This document shows positions 39,301 through 49,800 of a stretch of DNA of 64,000 nt, in pieces; positions within the stretch are counted from its first letter, which is position 1, and each line of letters opens with the position of its first letter. This stretch comes from JAXMCI01 sp046349435. Lineage in GTDB: Bacteria > Pseudomonadota > Alphaproteobacteria > Dongiales > Dongiaceae. The stretch covers positions 124,001 through 188,000 of the forward strand of contig JAXMCI010000003.1 of NCBI GenBank assembly GCA_046349435.1. Reading direction: 5' to 3'. The translations under genes and the position numbers were made by a program. The notes under the pieces are model-generated. The model made no database searches. It had not been told where the DNA came from and saw only the letters and a list, made by a program, of their open reading frames with translations.

Positions 39301-41990
39301 TTCACGTCCGCACCATCGTCGACTATGCCAGCTTCGGCACGGCCGTCAGCCAGGCGCTGCAGATCGCCGGCAACACCGCCATCGGCGCCGAGGAGAACGG
39401 CATCGAGGTCAACAACTTCGTCCGCAACACCGGCCACGGCTCGATCGGCCTCAGCCAGAGCGCCTTCATCGCCGGCAACGTGGTGAGCGACACCGGCGAG
39501 CAGGGCATCCTGGTGCACAGCGTCGTCTATGCCGTCAGCGGCGCCTTCTTCACCGGCGACGGCAGCGCCAACCTCAGCCAGACCCTGCAGATCGTCTCGA
39601 ACGACGTGACCAGCGCCGGCGGCGACGGCATCGCCGTGCAGACCTACGGCTTCGCCTTCGACAACCGGACCGACAGCCAGCAGACCGCCGTCGTCAGCCA
39701 GAACCTGGTGATCGCCGACAACACGGTCGTCGATTCGGGCTGGGACGGCATCTGGGTCGGCAACGAGGCCTCGGCGACCTACATCTTCGAGGGCGGCGAC
39801 GCCGGCGTCGTGCAGTTCCGCCAGACCGCCTCGATCGCCGGCAACACCGTCGTCGGCAGCCTCGGCGAGTCCTTCAGCGGCGACGGCATCGACGTCGGCA
39901 ACTACGTCAGCGCCCTGGGCGGCGGCTCGGTCAGCTTCAGCCAGTCCCTCGCCATCAACGACAACCTCGTCTCCGACAACGCCGGCAACGGCATCCTGGT
40001 GCGCGACTTCGTCCTCTCGGACGACAGCGCCGGGCCGGTCTCGTTCACCCAGGCGATCCTGATCGACCCCAACACCGTGGTGGGCAGCGGCAGCAACGGC
40101 ATCGGCGTCGCCACCTACATCTACGGCCATGCGGCGGACGGGGCGACCCAGTCGGTCTCGATCGCCGCCAACCGGGTCTCGGGGTCCGGCCGCGACGGCA
40201 TCTATGTCGGCACGCGCCTGACCGACGTGGCGGCCAGCCAGACCGTGGTGATCGCCGGCAACAGCGTCACCGGATCGGAGCGCGACGGCGTCGGGCTGCA
40301 CACCTATCTCGACGACGCCGACCTGCTGCAGAACCTGACGATCACCGGCAACAGCATCGTCGACAGCGGCCGCAACGGCGTGCTGGTGCGCAACGGCATC
40401 TACACCGGCTACCAGAACCACCAGCTGAGCCAGGTCGGCGCGATCAGCAACAACCGGATCACCGACAGCGGCATCAACGGCATCTTCGTCTCGAACTTCG
40501 CCGGCGCGGCGTTCGACGACGCGACGATCGGCCAGACGCTGGCGATCGCCGCCAATACCGTGGTCAACGTCGTCGCCCGCTATGCGATCAGCGGCGACGG
40601 CGTCTACTTCACCGGCGGCAACGGCATCCTGGTCGAGAACCGGATCGACCACTTCGGCTCGCTCAACCAGAGCCTGGGAATCACCGGCAACAGCGTCGCC
40701 GGTGTGGTCAATGACGGCATCTACATCCACACGCGGGTGTACCGCTTCGGGACCGCCGGCCAGCAGGTCACCATCGCCGGCAATCTCGTCTCCGGCTCCG
40801 GCCGTGACGGCGTCCACGTGGCGAACTACGCCGGCAGCACCGACATGTCGCAGGGCCTGACGGTCAACGGCAACAGCATCGCCGCCAGCGTCCAGAACGG
40901 CATCCGGATCGACAACTACATCTCGGCCTACGGCAATCACCAGATCTCGCAGACCGGCGTGATCGCCGGCAACCAGATCAGCGACAGCGGGATCAACGGG
41001 ATCTTCATCTCGAACAGCGCGCGGGCGCCGTTCGACGACGCGACCATCGGCCAGACGCTGGCGATCGCCGGCAACCTCATCGACGGCGTCACCTCGGCCT
41101 ATGTCAACCCGGAGAGCAGCAGCATCGTCACCGGCGGCAACGCCATCCTGGTGCAGAACCGGCTCGCCTACTTTGCCACGCTGAACCAGTCGCTGACCGT
41201 CACGCAGAACAACATCAGCAACGTGGCGACCTTCGACGGCGTCTACATCAGCACCTCCGTGCGCGGCAACGGGGCGACGGCGAATCAGCAGTTCACCATC
41301 ACCAGCAACTCGGTCTCGGGCAGCGGCGGCTACGGGGTGGCGATCCGCACGCTCGCCAGCAACGGCGGCGCGGCGACCCAGTCCTTCGCGGTGGTCGCCA
41401 ACAGCCTGGTCGACAACTTCTACGGCGGGGTGAAGCTGTTCGCCTCGGCCGGGCCGGGCGGCACCATCGTCCAGGCCGGCTCGATCGTCGGCAACACGCT
41501 GACCGGCGCCGGGGCGAACTTCGGCGAGGGCATCGACGGCGTCGCGGTCGCCGGCAGCCCGGGCGGCTCGGTGACCCAGACCGTGGCGGTGTCGGGCAAC
41601 GTCATCGCCGACAACGCGGTCGGCGTCTATCTGCGGGCGGGGGACCGCGGCCTGCTCACCGGCGGCACGGTCAGCCAGACCTGGAGCTTCACCAGCAACA
41701 GCATCAGCGCCAACACCGCCCACTTCACCAGCGGCGCCGTCAGCCTCGGCGGGCACGGCATCTACGCGGTCAATGCCGGTATCAATTCGCTGCAGACCCT
41801 CACCCTGGTCTCCGGCAACGTGATCGCCGGCAACCAGCAGGACGGGGTCCGATTCGTCAACCGGGCCGGCACCCAGTCGGCGACCCTGAACAGCAATCTC
41901 GGCAGCGGCGCGGTGCTGAACACCATCACCAGCAACGGCACCAACTTCTTCGCCACGAGCACCGGCGGGACGCAGCTCATCAGCAAATAG
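36390..41990 (+). CDS. Inverse autotransporter with giant beta-helix passenger, copy 1 (intact)
   Basis: An uninterrupted 1866-residue protein. A basic n-region and Ala/Leu core (RARLLLGAAAAALAVPSPLKA) form the signal peptide, ending at AIAQ. Residues ~35-275 are an intimin/invasin-type N-terminal barrel: WQPYVEAGGMIG, FGLGYRTQIDPEWILGGYGY, YQVTLGLEALSVDWDFRVNG and LYGFDGEVGWRLPIF alternate as amphipathic strands. After a linker and a turn-rich segment (FADGAGGGSGQKGSPTDLAS), roughly 1450 residues of imperfect rungs of ~30-36 residues follow, each with GN-T-[IV], a DGI or NGI turn and an S-Q or T-Q step. No LysM, Ig-like or C-terminal barrel is seen, so the barrel should anchor the passenger outside the cell. 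It differs from copies 2-6 throughout. Confidence 0.88.
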   Translation: MAQGFGRNRLRARLLLGAAAAALAVPSPLKAIAQEQPKWQPYVEAGGMIGTDRSFGDVDLFIPLWQDQTSLLFTDLRGRFDNQGTNEGNFGLGYRTQIDPEWILGGYGYFDIQGTDHDNTFYQVTLGLEALSVDWDFRVNGYIPTNPQQSAPDEAQLQISGNTIQLRAGNETALYGFDGEVGWRLPIFPADGDIDIRAFIGGYYFTGEDADVVAGPRGRIEARLYDIDILGLQSRLTVTGEVQWDNPRGTQAFGGLELRIPLGFVMGETGPKLSPLDRRMVDRVQRDVDIVTQITQGSPEDVIVDGLTVKTHTIYFADGAGGGSGQKGSPTDLASAVSNAPAGSNAIIVADGGAGVIGVENPLQLQPGQALLGGDSKVKLTGADSGQTVNFHVPGSRPTLSGGTTESNLVQMASGSQNRVSGLDLTGDFSNGIAGQDMERAIIIGNSIDGSDPGVGNGVYLGNFGGVESAFIEIQGNTITSMSENGILIVNGFYSLPGSFSQTIQVAGNTIGNVGRHGIAMYTGVYSANLTQSFGIGGNTISDASLNGILLATGDRRTTLVAESASPSGPTELLQVGAVYNNRISAVGQDGIRADTRFGGQGNVVTQSLAITGNTIEDAGEDGIRASQDFYNVGFVSQALAIQSNSVTGFGSDGIAMLTRAYGRFLASAESSVVSQAFAIDGNVIDPPPALSGDGIRVDNFFRDAEGDGPLLVTQQGQITGNVISDTAFAGIEVKTHGEGAQLNLSQSVLIADNAVLMPGSFGILFEAEFIDVGNVAQAFGISGNTVTGALADGIAAYTGVFAFDNETATVTQSFAIDGNVVSDSGEVGILVGTRLDPLASGAAVFVSQAGEINGNVVDVAGSDGIHVYTDAFAGSDATAVLSQTLAINDNVVSNVDQYEIQSGHHGGIVVENLIDGHVSASQGLTIDPNTVSGVSNGGDGIFVYTSVAGASVTQAINIASNVVLGAVDGIHVRTIVDYASFGTAVSQALQIAGNTAIGAEENGIEVNNFVRNTGHGSIGLSQSAFIAGNVVSDTGEQGILVHSVVYAVSGAFFTGDGSANLSQTLQIVSNDVTSAGGDGIAVQTYGFAFDNRTDSQQTAVVSQNLVIADNTVVDSGWDGIWVGNEASATYIFEGGDAGVVQFRQTASIAGNTVVGSLGESFSGDGIDVGNYVSALGGGSVSFSQSLAINDNLVSDNAGNGILVRDFVLSDDSAGPVSFTQAILIDPNTVVGSGSNGIGVATYIYGHAADGATQSVSIAANRVSGSGRDGIYVGTRLTDVAASQTVVIAGNSVTGSERDGVGLHTYLDDADLLQNLTITGNSIVDSGRNGVLVRNGIYTGYQNHQLSQVGAISNNRITDSGINGIFVSNFAGAAFDDATIGQTLAIAANTVVNVVARYAISGDGVYFTGGNGILVENRIDHFGSLNQSLGITGNSVAGVVNDGIYIHTRVYRFGTAGQQVTIAGNLVSGSGRDGVHVANYAGSTDMSQGLTVNGNSIAASVQNGIRIDNYISAYGNHQISQTGVIAGNQISDSGINGIFISNSARAPFDDATIGQTLAIAGNLIDGVTSAYVNPESSSIVTGGNAILVQNRLAYFATLNQSLTVTQNNISNVATFDGVYISTSVRGNGATANQQFTITSNSVSGSGGYGVAIRTLASNGGAATQSFAVVANSLVDNFYGGVKLFASAGPGGTIVQAGSIVGNTLTGAGANFGEGIDGVAVAGSPGGSVTQTVAVSGNVIADNAVGVYLRAGDRGLLTGGTVSQTWSFTSNSISANTAHFTSGAVSLGGHGIYAVNAGINSLQTLTLVSGNVIAGNQQDGVRFVNRAGTQSATLNSNLGSGAVLNTITSNGTNFFATSTGGTQLISK
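40381..41340 (+). repeat. Internal duplication of ~174 residues in copy 1
   Basis: Two successive units beginning near 40413 (NHQLSQVGAISNNRITDSGI) and near 40937 (NHQISQTGVIAGNQISDSGI) align over about 520 bases each. Both contain FDDATIGQTLAIA, then a GGN[GA]ILV[EQ]NR segment, then LNQSL. The period is far longer than a single rung, so several rungs were duplicated as a block. Confidence 0.7.
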
Positions 41991-42040
41991 CGAGCCGCTC
42001 TGCCGGCAAAAGCCGGCTTCCGCCAGCCAATCCCAGCCTC

Positions 42041-42072
42041 GACGGCCGGCTCGATGCCGGCCGTCTCGTTTT
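42041..42072 (+). terminator. Rho-independent terminator after copy 1
   Basis: GACGGCCGGC (42041-42050) pairs perfectly with GCCGGCCGTC (42056-42065) around TCGAT, followed by TCGTTTT. It lies about 50 bases after the copy 1 stop and separates it from copy 2. Confidence 0.85.
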
Positions 42073-42233
42073 GCGAACCCACCCTGTGGCAAAAATGCCA
42101 CGGGTGCGCAGATTTTGTGCCGCCCGGGTCGGCGAAACTTGTCAGAGCGGCGCTGTCGACGTAACCATTGCCTGATAGGGAAGAGCCGGTGGGGCATCGG
42201 CTCCTCGGGGCAGAATCAATGGGGACTGGGAAC

Positions 42234-45200
42234 ATGGGCCAGGTGGTCAGGGGCAGCCGTCTGCGGTCGCGTCTTCTGGTGGGGGTCGCCGCGATGGCGA
42301 TGGCGGCGCCGGGCGCAAGCAAGGCGCTGGCGCAGGAAGCGAAGTGGCAGCCCTGGCTCGAGGCCGGTGGGATGGTGGGGACCAACCACAGCTTCGGGGA
42401 CGTCGACATCTTCGTGCCGATCTGGCAGGACCAGACCTCGCTGCTGTTCGGCGACTTCCGGGGGACGTTCAGCAGCGAGCCGACGCAGGAAGGCAATTTC
42501 GGCCTGGGCTACCGCACGCAGGTCGACCCGTCCTGGATCCTGGGCGGCTACGGCTACTTCGACATCCAGAACAGCGAGAACGACAACCTGTTCTACCAGG
42601 CGACGCTGGGCCTCGAGGCCCTGTCGGTCGACTGGGACTTCCGGGTGAACGGCTACATCCCGTTCAACGCCGGTGGGCAGAGCGTCGACAACGGCAACGG
42701 CCACCTGGAGATCAGCGGCAACACGATCGGGATCACGACGGACAAGGAGAAGCCGCTCTACGGCTTCGACGGCGAGGTCGGCTGGCGTCTGCCGATCTTC
42801 CCGGCGGACGGCGACATGGACGTCCGTGCGTTCATCGGCGGCTACTTCTTCACCAACTCGACGTCGACACGATCGCGGGCCCGCGCGGCCGGCTCGAGGT
42901 GCGGCTCTACGACATCGACTTCCTGGGGATGCAGTCGCGCCTGACGATCAACGGCGAGGTGCAGTGGGACAACCCGCGGGGCACGCAGGCCTTCGGCGGG
43001 CTGGAGCTGCGCATCCCGCTGGGCGCGGTGACCGGGACGCCGGGTCCGAAGCTGTCGCCGCTCGACCGGCGGATGGTCGACCGTGTGCAGCGCGACGTCG
43101 ACATCGTCACCGAGGACTACCAGAGCGACCCGAACGACGTTGTGGTCGACGAGCTGACGGTGAAGACGCACACGATCGTGTTCGCGTCGGCCAACGGTGC
43201 CGCGGACGGTCGCGGGACGAAGGGCGACCCGGTGTCGCTGGACAACGCGGTGGCCCTGGCGGAGTCGCTGGGCAAGAACGCGATCATCGTGGTGCAGGGC
43301 AATGACGGCCCGATCGAGGTGACGCAGCCGCTGCAGCTGGCCTCGGGCCAGGCGCTGCTGGGCGGCGGCTCGAAGGTGCCGCTGCACGACGCGAGCGACT
43401 CGAACATCACGGTCGGGTTCAAGGTGCCGGGCTCGCCGACGCTGGTCGGGACCAATCCCGACGAGCACCTGATCGAGATGGCGGCGGGGACGCAGAACGA
43501 GATCTACGGTCTCGACCTGCAGGGCGAGATGTATGACGGCATCTTCGGCCTGAACATGGAACGGGCGATCGTCAAGAACACGAACATCGACCCGCCGGTC
43601 GCCAACGGGATCGCGATCGAGCAGAAGACCAACTACGGTCCGCCGCTGCCGTCGAGCACCTTCGTGCATATCGAGGGCAACACGATCATCGGGGCCGGCA
43701 ACGACTGGCATCAAGGTGGCGAGCTTCCTCTACGACGAGGACGGCGCGCACACCCAGACGGTGATCATCGACCACAACGTCGCCAACTATAACGGCAACA
43801 ACGGCATCGACGTGGTGAACGCGGTTTCCGGCACCGGGACCGCATTCACGCAGGCCGTCCAGATCACCTACAACACCGCCAACGGCAATGGCTCGACCGG
43901 CATCATCGCGATACCGTTCGCGGCAGTGGACGTGATCGACGGCGAGGGCGGCATCGGCATCGCGGTGGCGAACTTCGCCGGGAGCGGCGGCACGATCAGC
44001 CAGGGCCTGGTGGTCGCCGGCAACACGACCAACTTCAACTACGGCTTCAGCACCTCGCGTCCGCTGCCGCCAAGCCAGGTTCTCTCCGACACCGGCATCG
44101 GCATCGGGCTGGGCAACGACGCCGAGGGCGGCACGATCAGCCAGATCGCGTCGATCGTCGGCAACACGGCGAACTACAACAGCCGCGCCGGCATCATCAT
44201 GGGCAACATCGCCGGCTTCGGCGGCTTCGTCGGCCAGCAGGTGGTGGGCTACAGCAACTTCGTCAGCGCCAATGGCAGCGACGAGCGGATGCCGTCGTTG
44301 CTTGCGGTCGCGACGGTGGACATCAACGGGGTCGGCATCGGGATCGGCAACATCGCCTATCGCGGCGGCACGATCAGCCAGGCCATCGCGATCGACGGCA
44401 ACACGGTCCAGGCGAACAAGGCGGCCGGCATCTCGAACGTCAACCTGGCGAGCTACAACTCCAGCGTCAGCCAGAGCGGCGAGATCAACGGCAACCTGAT
44501 CGACCACAACAGCGGCCCCGGCATCTTCCTGTTCAACGGGACCGGTCTGTTCGCCTCCTCGGGCACCAACGGCACGAGCATCGGGCAGTCGCTGTCGATC
44601 GCCGGCAACGTCATCCACAACAACGAGGACGGCATCGTCGGCTACAACGCCGTCCAGAACGCCACCGACCAGAGCCAGTCGCTGGTCATAGTCGGCAACA
44701 ACATCTACCAGAACAGCCGCGACGGCATCTTCCTCGGCAACGAGGTCGGGTTCGAGTCCCAGCTGACCCAGGGCGTGACGATCCAGGGCAACACGATCGC
44801 CCGGAACAACGAGGACGGGATCGACATCCAGTCCTATGTCAGCGCCGGCTCGCTCCGCCAGAACGTGACGATCGCCGGCAACAGCATCGTCCAGAACGAC
44901 GATGACGGCGTCTATTTCGGCCTGTCGGGCGAGGACGGGTTCGTCTCGCAGGCGGTCGTCGTCTCCGGCAACACGCTGCTCAGCAACTTCGAGGACAGCG
45001 TCGACTTCAACACCGACCTCTATAACGGCTTCGAGCTCAGCCAGACGGTGTCCATCGTCGGCAACACGATGGACAACAGCGGCGACGACGGCATCGAGAT
45101 GACGCTCGACGGCGAGGACGGCGTGACCGTCTCGCAGAGCATCGACATCAGCGGCAACTCGATCCTCAACAGCGACGACTACGGGATCCGGATCGCGTCC

Positions 45201-46711
45201 TATCTCAGCATCGGCAGCAGCCTGACGCAGAGCGTGGCGATCTCGAACAACCTGATCGACCGCGCCGGCGAGGACGGCATCAACATCGCCGCCACGGCCT
45301 ATGCGGGCGGCGCCATCACCCAGACGGTGGCGATCACCGGCAACTCGATCAACGACGTCGGCGAGGACGGGATCTACATCTTCGCCGGCGCGCGTCGCCT
45401 CGACAGCAGCGTGACGCAGTCGGTCTCGATCTCCGGCAACAGCATCAGCAACACCGAGGACGAGGGCATCCAGGTGGTGACCTATGCCAGCTTCGGCACG
45501 GTCAACCAGACGCTGCTCAGCATCAACGGCAACACGCTGTCCGACATCGGCGACGTCGGCATCGAGCTCGACAACAGCATGCTCGGCGGCGGGCTCATCA
45601 TCCAGGGCAGCGTCTCCGCCCCGGCGACGATCGCCGACAACACGGTCACCGACGCGGACTTTGCGGGGATCGAGGTCTACAACTCGATCAACGGCGGGAC
45701 CTTCAGCCAGGTCGTGCTGATCCAGGCGAACTCGGTCACGCAGGCCAGCGTCGGCGTGTACATCGAGAACATCCAGCAGAACGGCGCCACCTTCTCGCAG
45801 GCGATCGACGTCGACGGGAACGTATTCGACAACGTGTCGAACGGCATCATCGCCCGGAACTTCGTCTCGAACCTTGCCGACGGGATCAGCAACATCACCG
45901 TCGGCGGCAACAGCATCAACGTCGATAGCGGCCAGATCCAGAGCGTCGGCATCGAGGTCGACACCTACGTGCGGACCTCGGCGATCTCACCCAGGGCGTG
46001 TCGATCACCGGCAACCAGATCGGCCGGGCCGCGGCGCCGGCGGTGGCCGGCATCTCGATCTACAGGAACCACGCCGACACGGGAGGGAGCCTGACCCAGA
46101 CCGCGGTGATCGTCGACAACACCGTGGCGTCGGGTTTCCGCTACGGCGTCGGTGTCGTGAACGATGCCGATCTCGGCCTGATCAGCCAGGCCCTGACCAT
46201 CTCCGGCAACCAGATCGGCGCGGCCGAGCAAGCCGGAATCGGCTTGGTCGACCGGGGCGACGCGGGCATCATCCAGCAGACCGGGACGATCTCGGGCAAC
46301 GTCGTCGCGGGGCAGACCGATATCAGCGGCGGCGGGCTCGTCGACAAGCTCTACGCCAACTTCGCCGGGATCACCCAGGGCCTGACGCTGACCAACAACA
46401 CCTTCGCGAACAACGAGGCAAACGGCGTCTACCTGAAGGCGGTCGGCCTCGGCCTGCTGGCGCAGACGGTTTCGCTGTCGGGCAACCTGATCGACAACAA
46501 CGACCAGGGCCTGCGGGCGACCGCGGCCGGCGCGCTGGTGTCGCAGACCGTGGTGTTCGTGAACGGCAGCAACAACACCATCAGCAACAACAATGTCGGC
46601 GTGTACGGCAGCAACACCGGCGTGGTGCTGCAGAACATCAGCCTGGGCAACAGCATCTTCACGGGCAACGTTGCCACCACGTCCGGCAACGCGACCTTCA
46701 CCAACCCGTAG
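42234..46711 (+). pseudogene. Inverse autotransporter/beta-helix protein, copy 2 (frameshifted as assembled)
   Basis: Reads as a protein of about 1490 residues. ATG 42234 gives MGQVVRGSRLRSRLLVGVAA, a signal peptide aligned with the other copies; ATG 42219 is in frame. The barrel (EAKWQPWLEAGGMVG, FGLGYRTQVDPSWILGGYGY) is nearly identical to copies 3, 5 and 6. Three single-base shifts are inferred by comparison: a loss near 42858 (NSDVDT region), a gain near 43707 (GAGNDGIK region) and a loss near 45985. Between them long frames stay open, the largest from 43716 to about 45985, full of GN-x-[IV]/DGI rungs. The C-terminus is SGNATFTNP. If the indels are errors, this is a complete gene. Confidence 0.82.
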
Positions 46712-46731
46712 TCGCGGGCTGGCGGCTTAGA

Positions 46732-46766
46732 CGGATCGGCGCGGCCCTCGGGGCGGCGCCGATCCG
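46732..46766 (+). terminator. GC-rich hairpin after copy 2
   Basis: CGGATCGGCGC (46732-46742) pairs with GCGCCGATCCG (46756-46766). The same hairpin family follows copies 3, 4 and 5. There is no T-run here, so termination may be weak or Rho-assisted. Confidence 0.5.
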
Positions 46767-46819
46767 GTACGGGATTTGATGAGTGCCCGCCGAGGCTCGG
46801 CGGTGAGTTGACTTCAATC

Positions 46820-46844
46820 GGCTCCGGAACATGGGTGGGGAGCC
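46820..46844 (+). promoter_or_regulatory. Leader hairpin of copy 3
   Basis: GGCTCC (46820-46825) and GGAGCC (46839-46844) form a small hairpin 20-40 bases before the ATG. The same arms recur before copies 5 and 6. It lies between the hairpin after copy 2 and the G-rich ribosome-binding stretch. Confidence 0.4.
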
Positions 46845-46863
46845 TGGGATGGGGAATTCGGTC

Positions 46864-49800
46864 ATGGGGATGAACGTTCGTCTGCGGTCGCGGCTTCTGG
46901 TCGGCGCGGCGGCTGTGGCGCTGGTCGCGCCGGGCGCCGGCAAGGCTCTGGCGCAGGAAGCGAAGTGGCAGCCCTGGCTCGAGGCCGGGGGGATGGTGGG
47001 GACCAACCACAGCTTCGGGGACGTCGACATCTTCGTGCCGATCTGGCAGGACCAGACCTCGCTGCTGTTCGGCGACTTCCGGGGGACGTTCAGCAGCCAG
47101 CCGACGCAGGAAGGCAATTTCGGCCTGGGCTACCGCACGCAGGTCGACCCGTCCTGGATCCTGGGCGGCTACGGCTACTTCGACATCCAGAACAGCGAGA
47201 ACGACAACCTGTTCTACCAGGCGACGCTCGGCCTCGAGGCTCTGTCGGTCGACTGGGACTTCCGGGTGAACGGCTACATCCCGTTCAACGCCGGGGGGCA
47301 GAGCGTCGACAACAGCAACGGCCACCTCGAGATCAACGGCAACACGATCGGGATCACGACCGACCGAGAGAAGCCGCTCTACGGGTTCGACGGCGAGGTC
47401 GGCTGGCGTCTGCCGATCTTCCCGGCGGACGGTGACATGGACGTCCGTGCCTTCATTGGCGGCTACTTCTTCACCAACTCCGACGTCGACACGATCGCGG
47501 GCCCGCGCGGCCGGCTCGAGGTTCGCCTCTACGACATCGACTTCCTGGGGATGCAGTCGCGGCTGACGATCAACGGCGAGGTGCAGTGGGACAACCCGCG
47601 GGGCACGCAGGCCTTCGGCGGGCTGGGCTGCGGATCCCGCTGGGCGCGGTGACGGGGACGCCCGGCCCGAAGCTGTCGCCGCTCGACCGGCGGATGGTCG
47701 ACCGGGTGCAGCGCGACGTCGACATCGTGACCGAGAACTACCAGAGCGACCCGAACGACGTGGTGGTCGACGAGCTGACGGTGAAGACGCACACGATCGT
47801 GTGTTCGCGTCGGCCAACGGCGATCCCAGCGGTCGCGGGACGAAGGGCGACCCGGTGTCGCTGGACAATGCGGTGGCCCTGGCGGAGTCGCTGGGCCGGA
47901 ACGCGATCATCGTGGTGCAGGGCAATGACGGCCCGATCGAGGTGAGCGCAGCCGCTGCAGCTGGCCTCGGGCCAGGCGCTGCTGGGCGGCGGCTCGAAGG
48001 TGCCGCTGCACGATTCGGGCAACTCGGACGTCACGGTCGGGTTCAAGGTGCCCGGCTCGCGGCCGACGCTGGTCGGGACGAACTCCAGCGAGAACCTGAT
48101 CAACATGGCCGCCGGCACGCAGAACGAGATCTACGGTCTCGACCTGCAGGGCGACATGTTCAACGGCATCTTCGGCATCAACATGGAGCGGGCGATCGTC
48201 AAGAAGACGAACATCGACCCGCCGATCGCCAATGGCATCTACATCGTCCAGGCGACCAAGTATGGCCCGCCGCCGTCGAGCAGCTTCGTGCATATCGAGG
48301 GCAATACGATCATCGGCGCCGGCGAGGACGGCATCAAGGTCGCAAGCTTCATTTATGACGAGGGTGGGGCGCACACCCAGACGGTGGTGATCGACCACAA
48401 CGTCGCCAGCTATAACGGCCATGACGGCATCGAGGTGCTGAACGAGGTCGCCGGCCCCGGCACCGTGTTCACCCAGTCGGTGCAGATCACCTACAACACC
48501 GCCAACGGCAACGGCTCGGGCGGCGTGTTCGCCATTGCGCCGATCGCCCAGCAGCTGATCGACGCCGAGGGCGGCATCGGCATCGCGGTCGAGAACTTCG
48601 CGACCAAGGAAGGCACGATCAGCCAGGGCGTGGTGATCGCCGGCAACACCGCGAACTTCAACTACGCCTTCTCGAGCCTCAGGACCGGAGCCGCCATCCA
48701 GCAGGTCAACCTGCTGGGCGCCGCGGGCATCGGCATCGCGGTGCTGAACGAGGCGGAAGGCGGCACGATCAGCCAGATCGCGTCGATCATCGGCAACACC
48801 GCCAACTACAACAGCCGGGCCGGCATCGTCGGCTTGAACGTGGCGGCCTTCGACGGCTTCGTCGGCCAGCAGCTGGCGGTCTACGGCAATTTCGTCAGCG
48901 CCAACGGCACCGACGAGAGCATCACGGTGATGGGCCCCGACCTGCTTGCGGGCCTGAACGGGATCGGCATCGCGGTCGGCAACATCGCCTACCGCTTCGC
49001 CACGGTCAGCCAGTCGGTGGCGGTCGACAACAACACCGTCGAGGCCAACAAGAACTCCGGCATCGCGCTCGGCAACCAGGGCGGCTACAACGCCAGGATC
49101 ACCCAGGTTGGCCAGATCGCCGGCAACCTCGTCGACCACAACAGCGGCGACGGCATCTTCCTGTTCAACGGCAGCAGCCGCTACATCAAGCCGGGCATCT
49201 ACGGCGTCGAGATCAGCCAGTCGCTGCTGATCGCCGGCAACACCGTCCACAACAACGAGGACGGCATCGCCGGGTTCAACCGGGCGGACAATGGCGGGGT
49301 CGTCAGCCAGTCGCTGGCCATCACCGGCAACAACATCTACCAGAACAGCCAGAACGGCATCTTCCTGGGGAGCGAGGCGGAGGACGGCGCCTTCATCACC
49401 CAGAACGTGACGATCCAGGACAACACGATCGCGCGGAACAACGAGGACGGAATCGACATCCGGAGCTATGCGAGCCTCGCGGCGATCTCGCAGAGCGTGT
49501 CGATCGTCGGCAACAGCATCGTCCAGAACGACGAGGATGGCATCCACATCCGGAACGGGGGCGAGGACGGCTCCCTCACGCAGGCCCTCAGCATCGCCGG
49601 CAACACGATCCTGAGCAACTTCGGCGACGGCGTCCAGGTCAGCAGCTACCTGTCGAACGGCTTCGTGATCAGCCAGACGGTCAACGTCACCGGCAACCTG
49701 ATCGACAACAGCGGCGACGAGGCGATCGACATCGGGCTGAGCGGCGAGGACGGCGTCACCGCCTCGCAGGGCATCACCATCAGCGGCAACTCGGCGCTCA

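Noticed and set aside
42086..42101. GTGGC/GCCAC inverted repeat upstream of copy 2 as an operator
   Set aside because: Short arms, not repeated before the other copies, and close to the copy 1 terminator; could be chance.
36267..42197. A minus-strand open frame of nearly 2000 codons opposite copy 1
   Set aside because: It mirrors the real gene codon by codon in GC-rich DNA, has Asp/Val/Ala/Arg-rich low-complexity protein, no signal or domain, and no ribosome-binding site.
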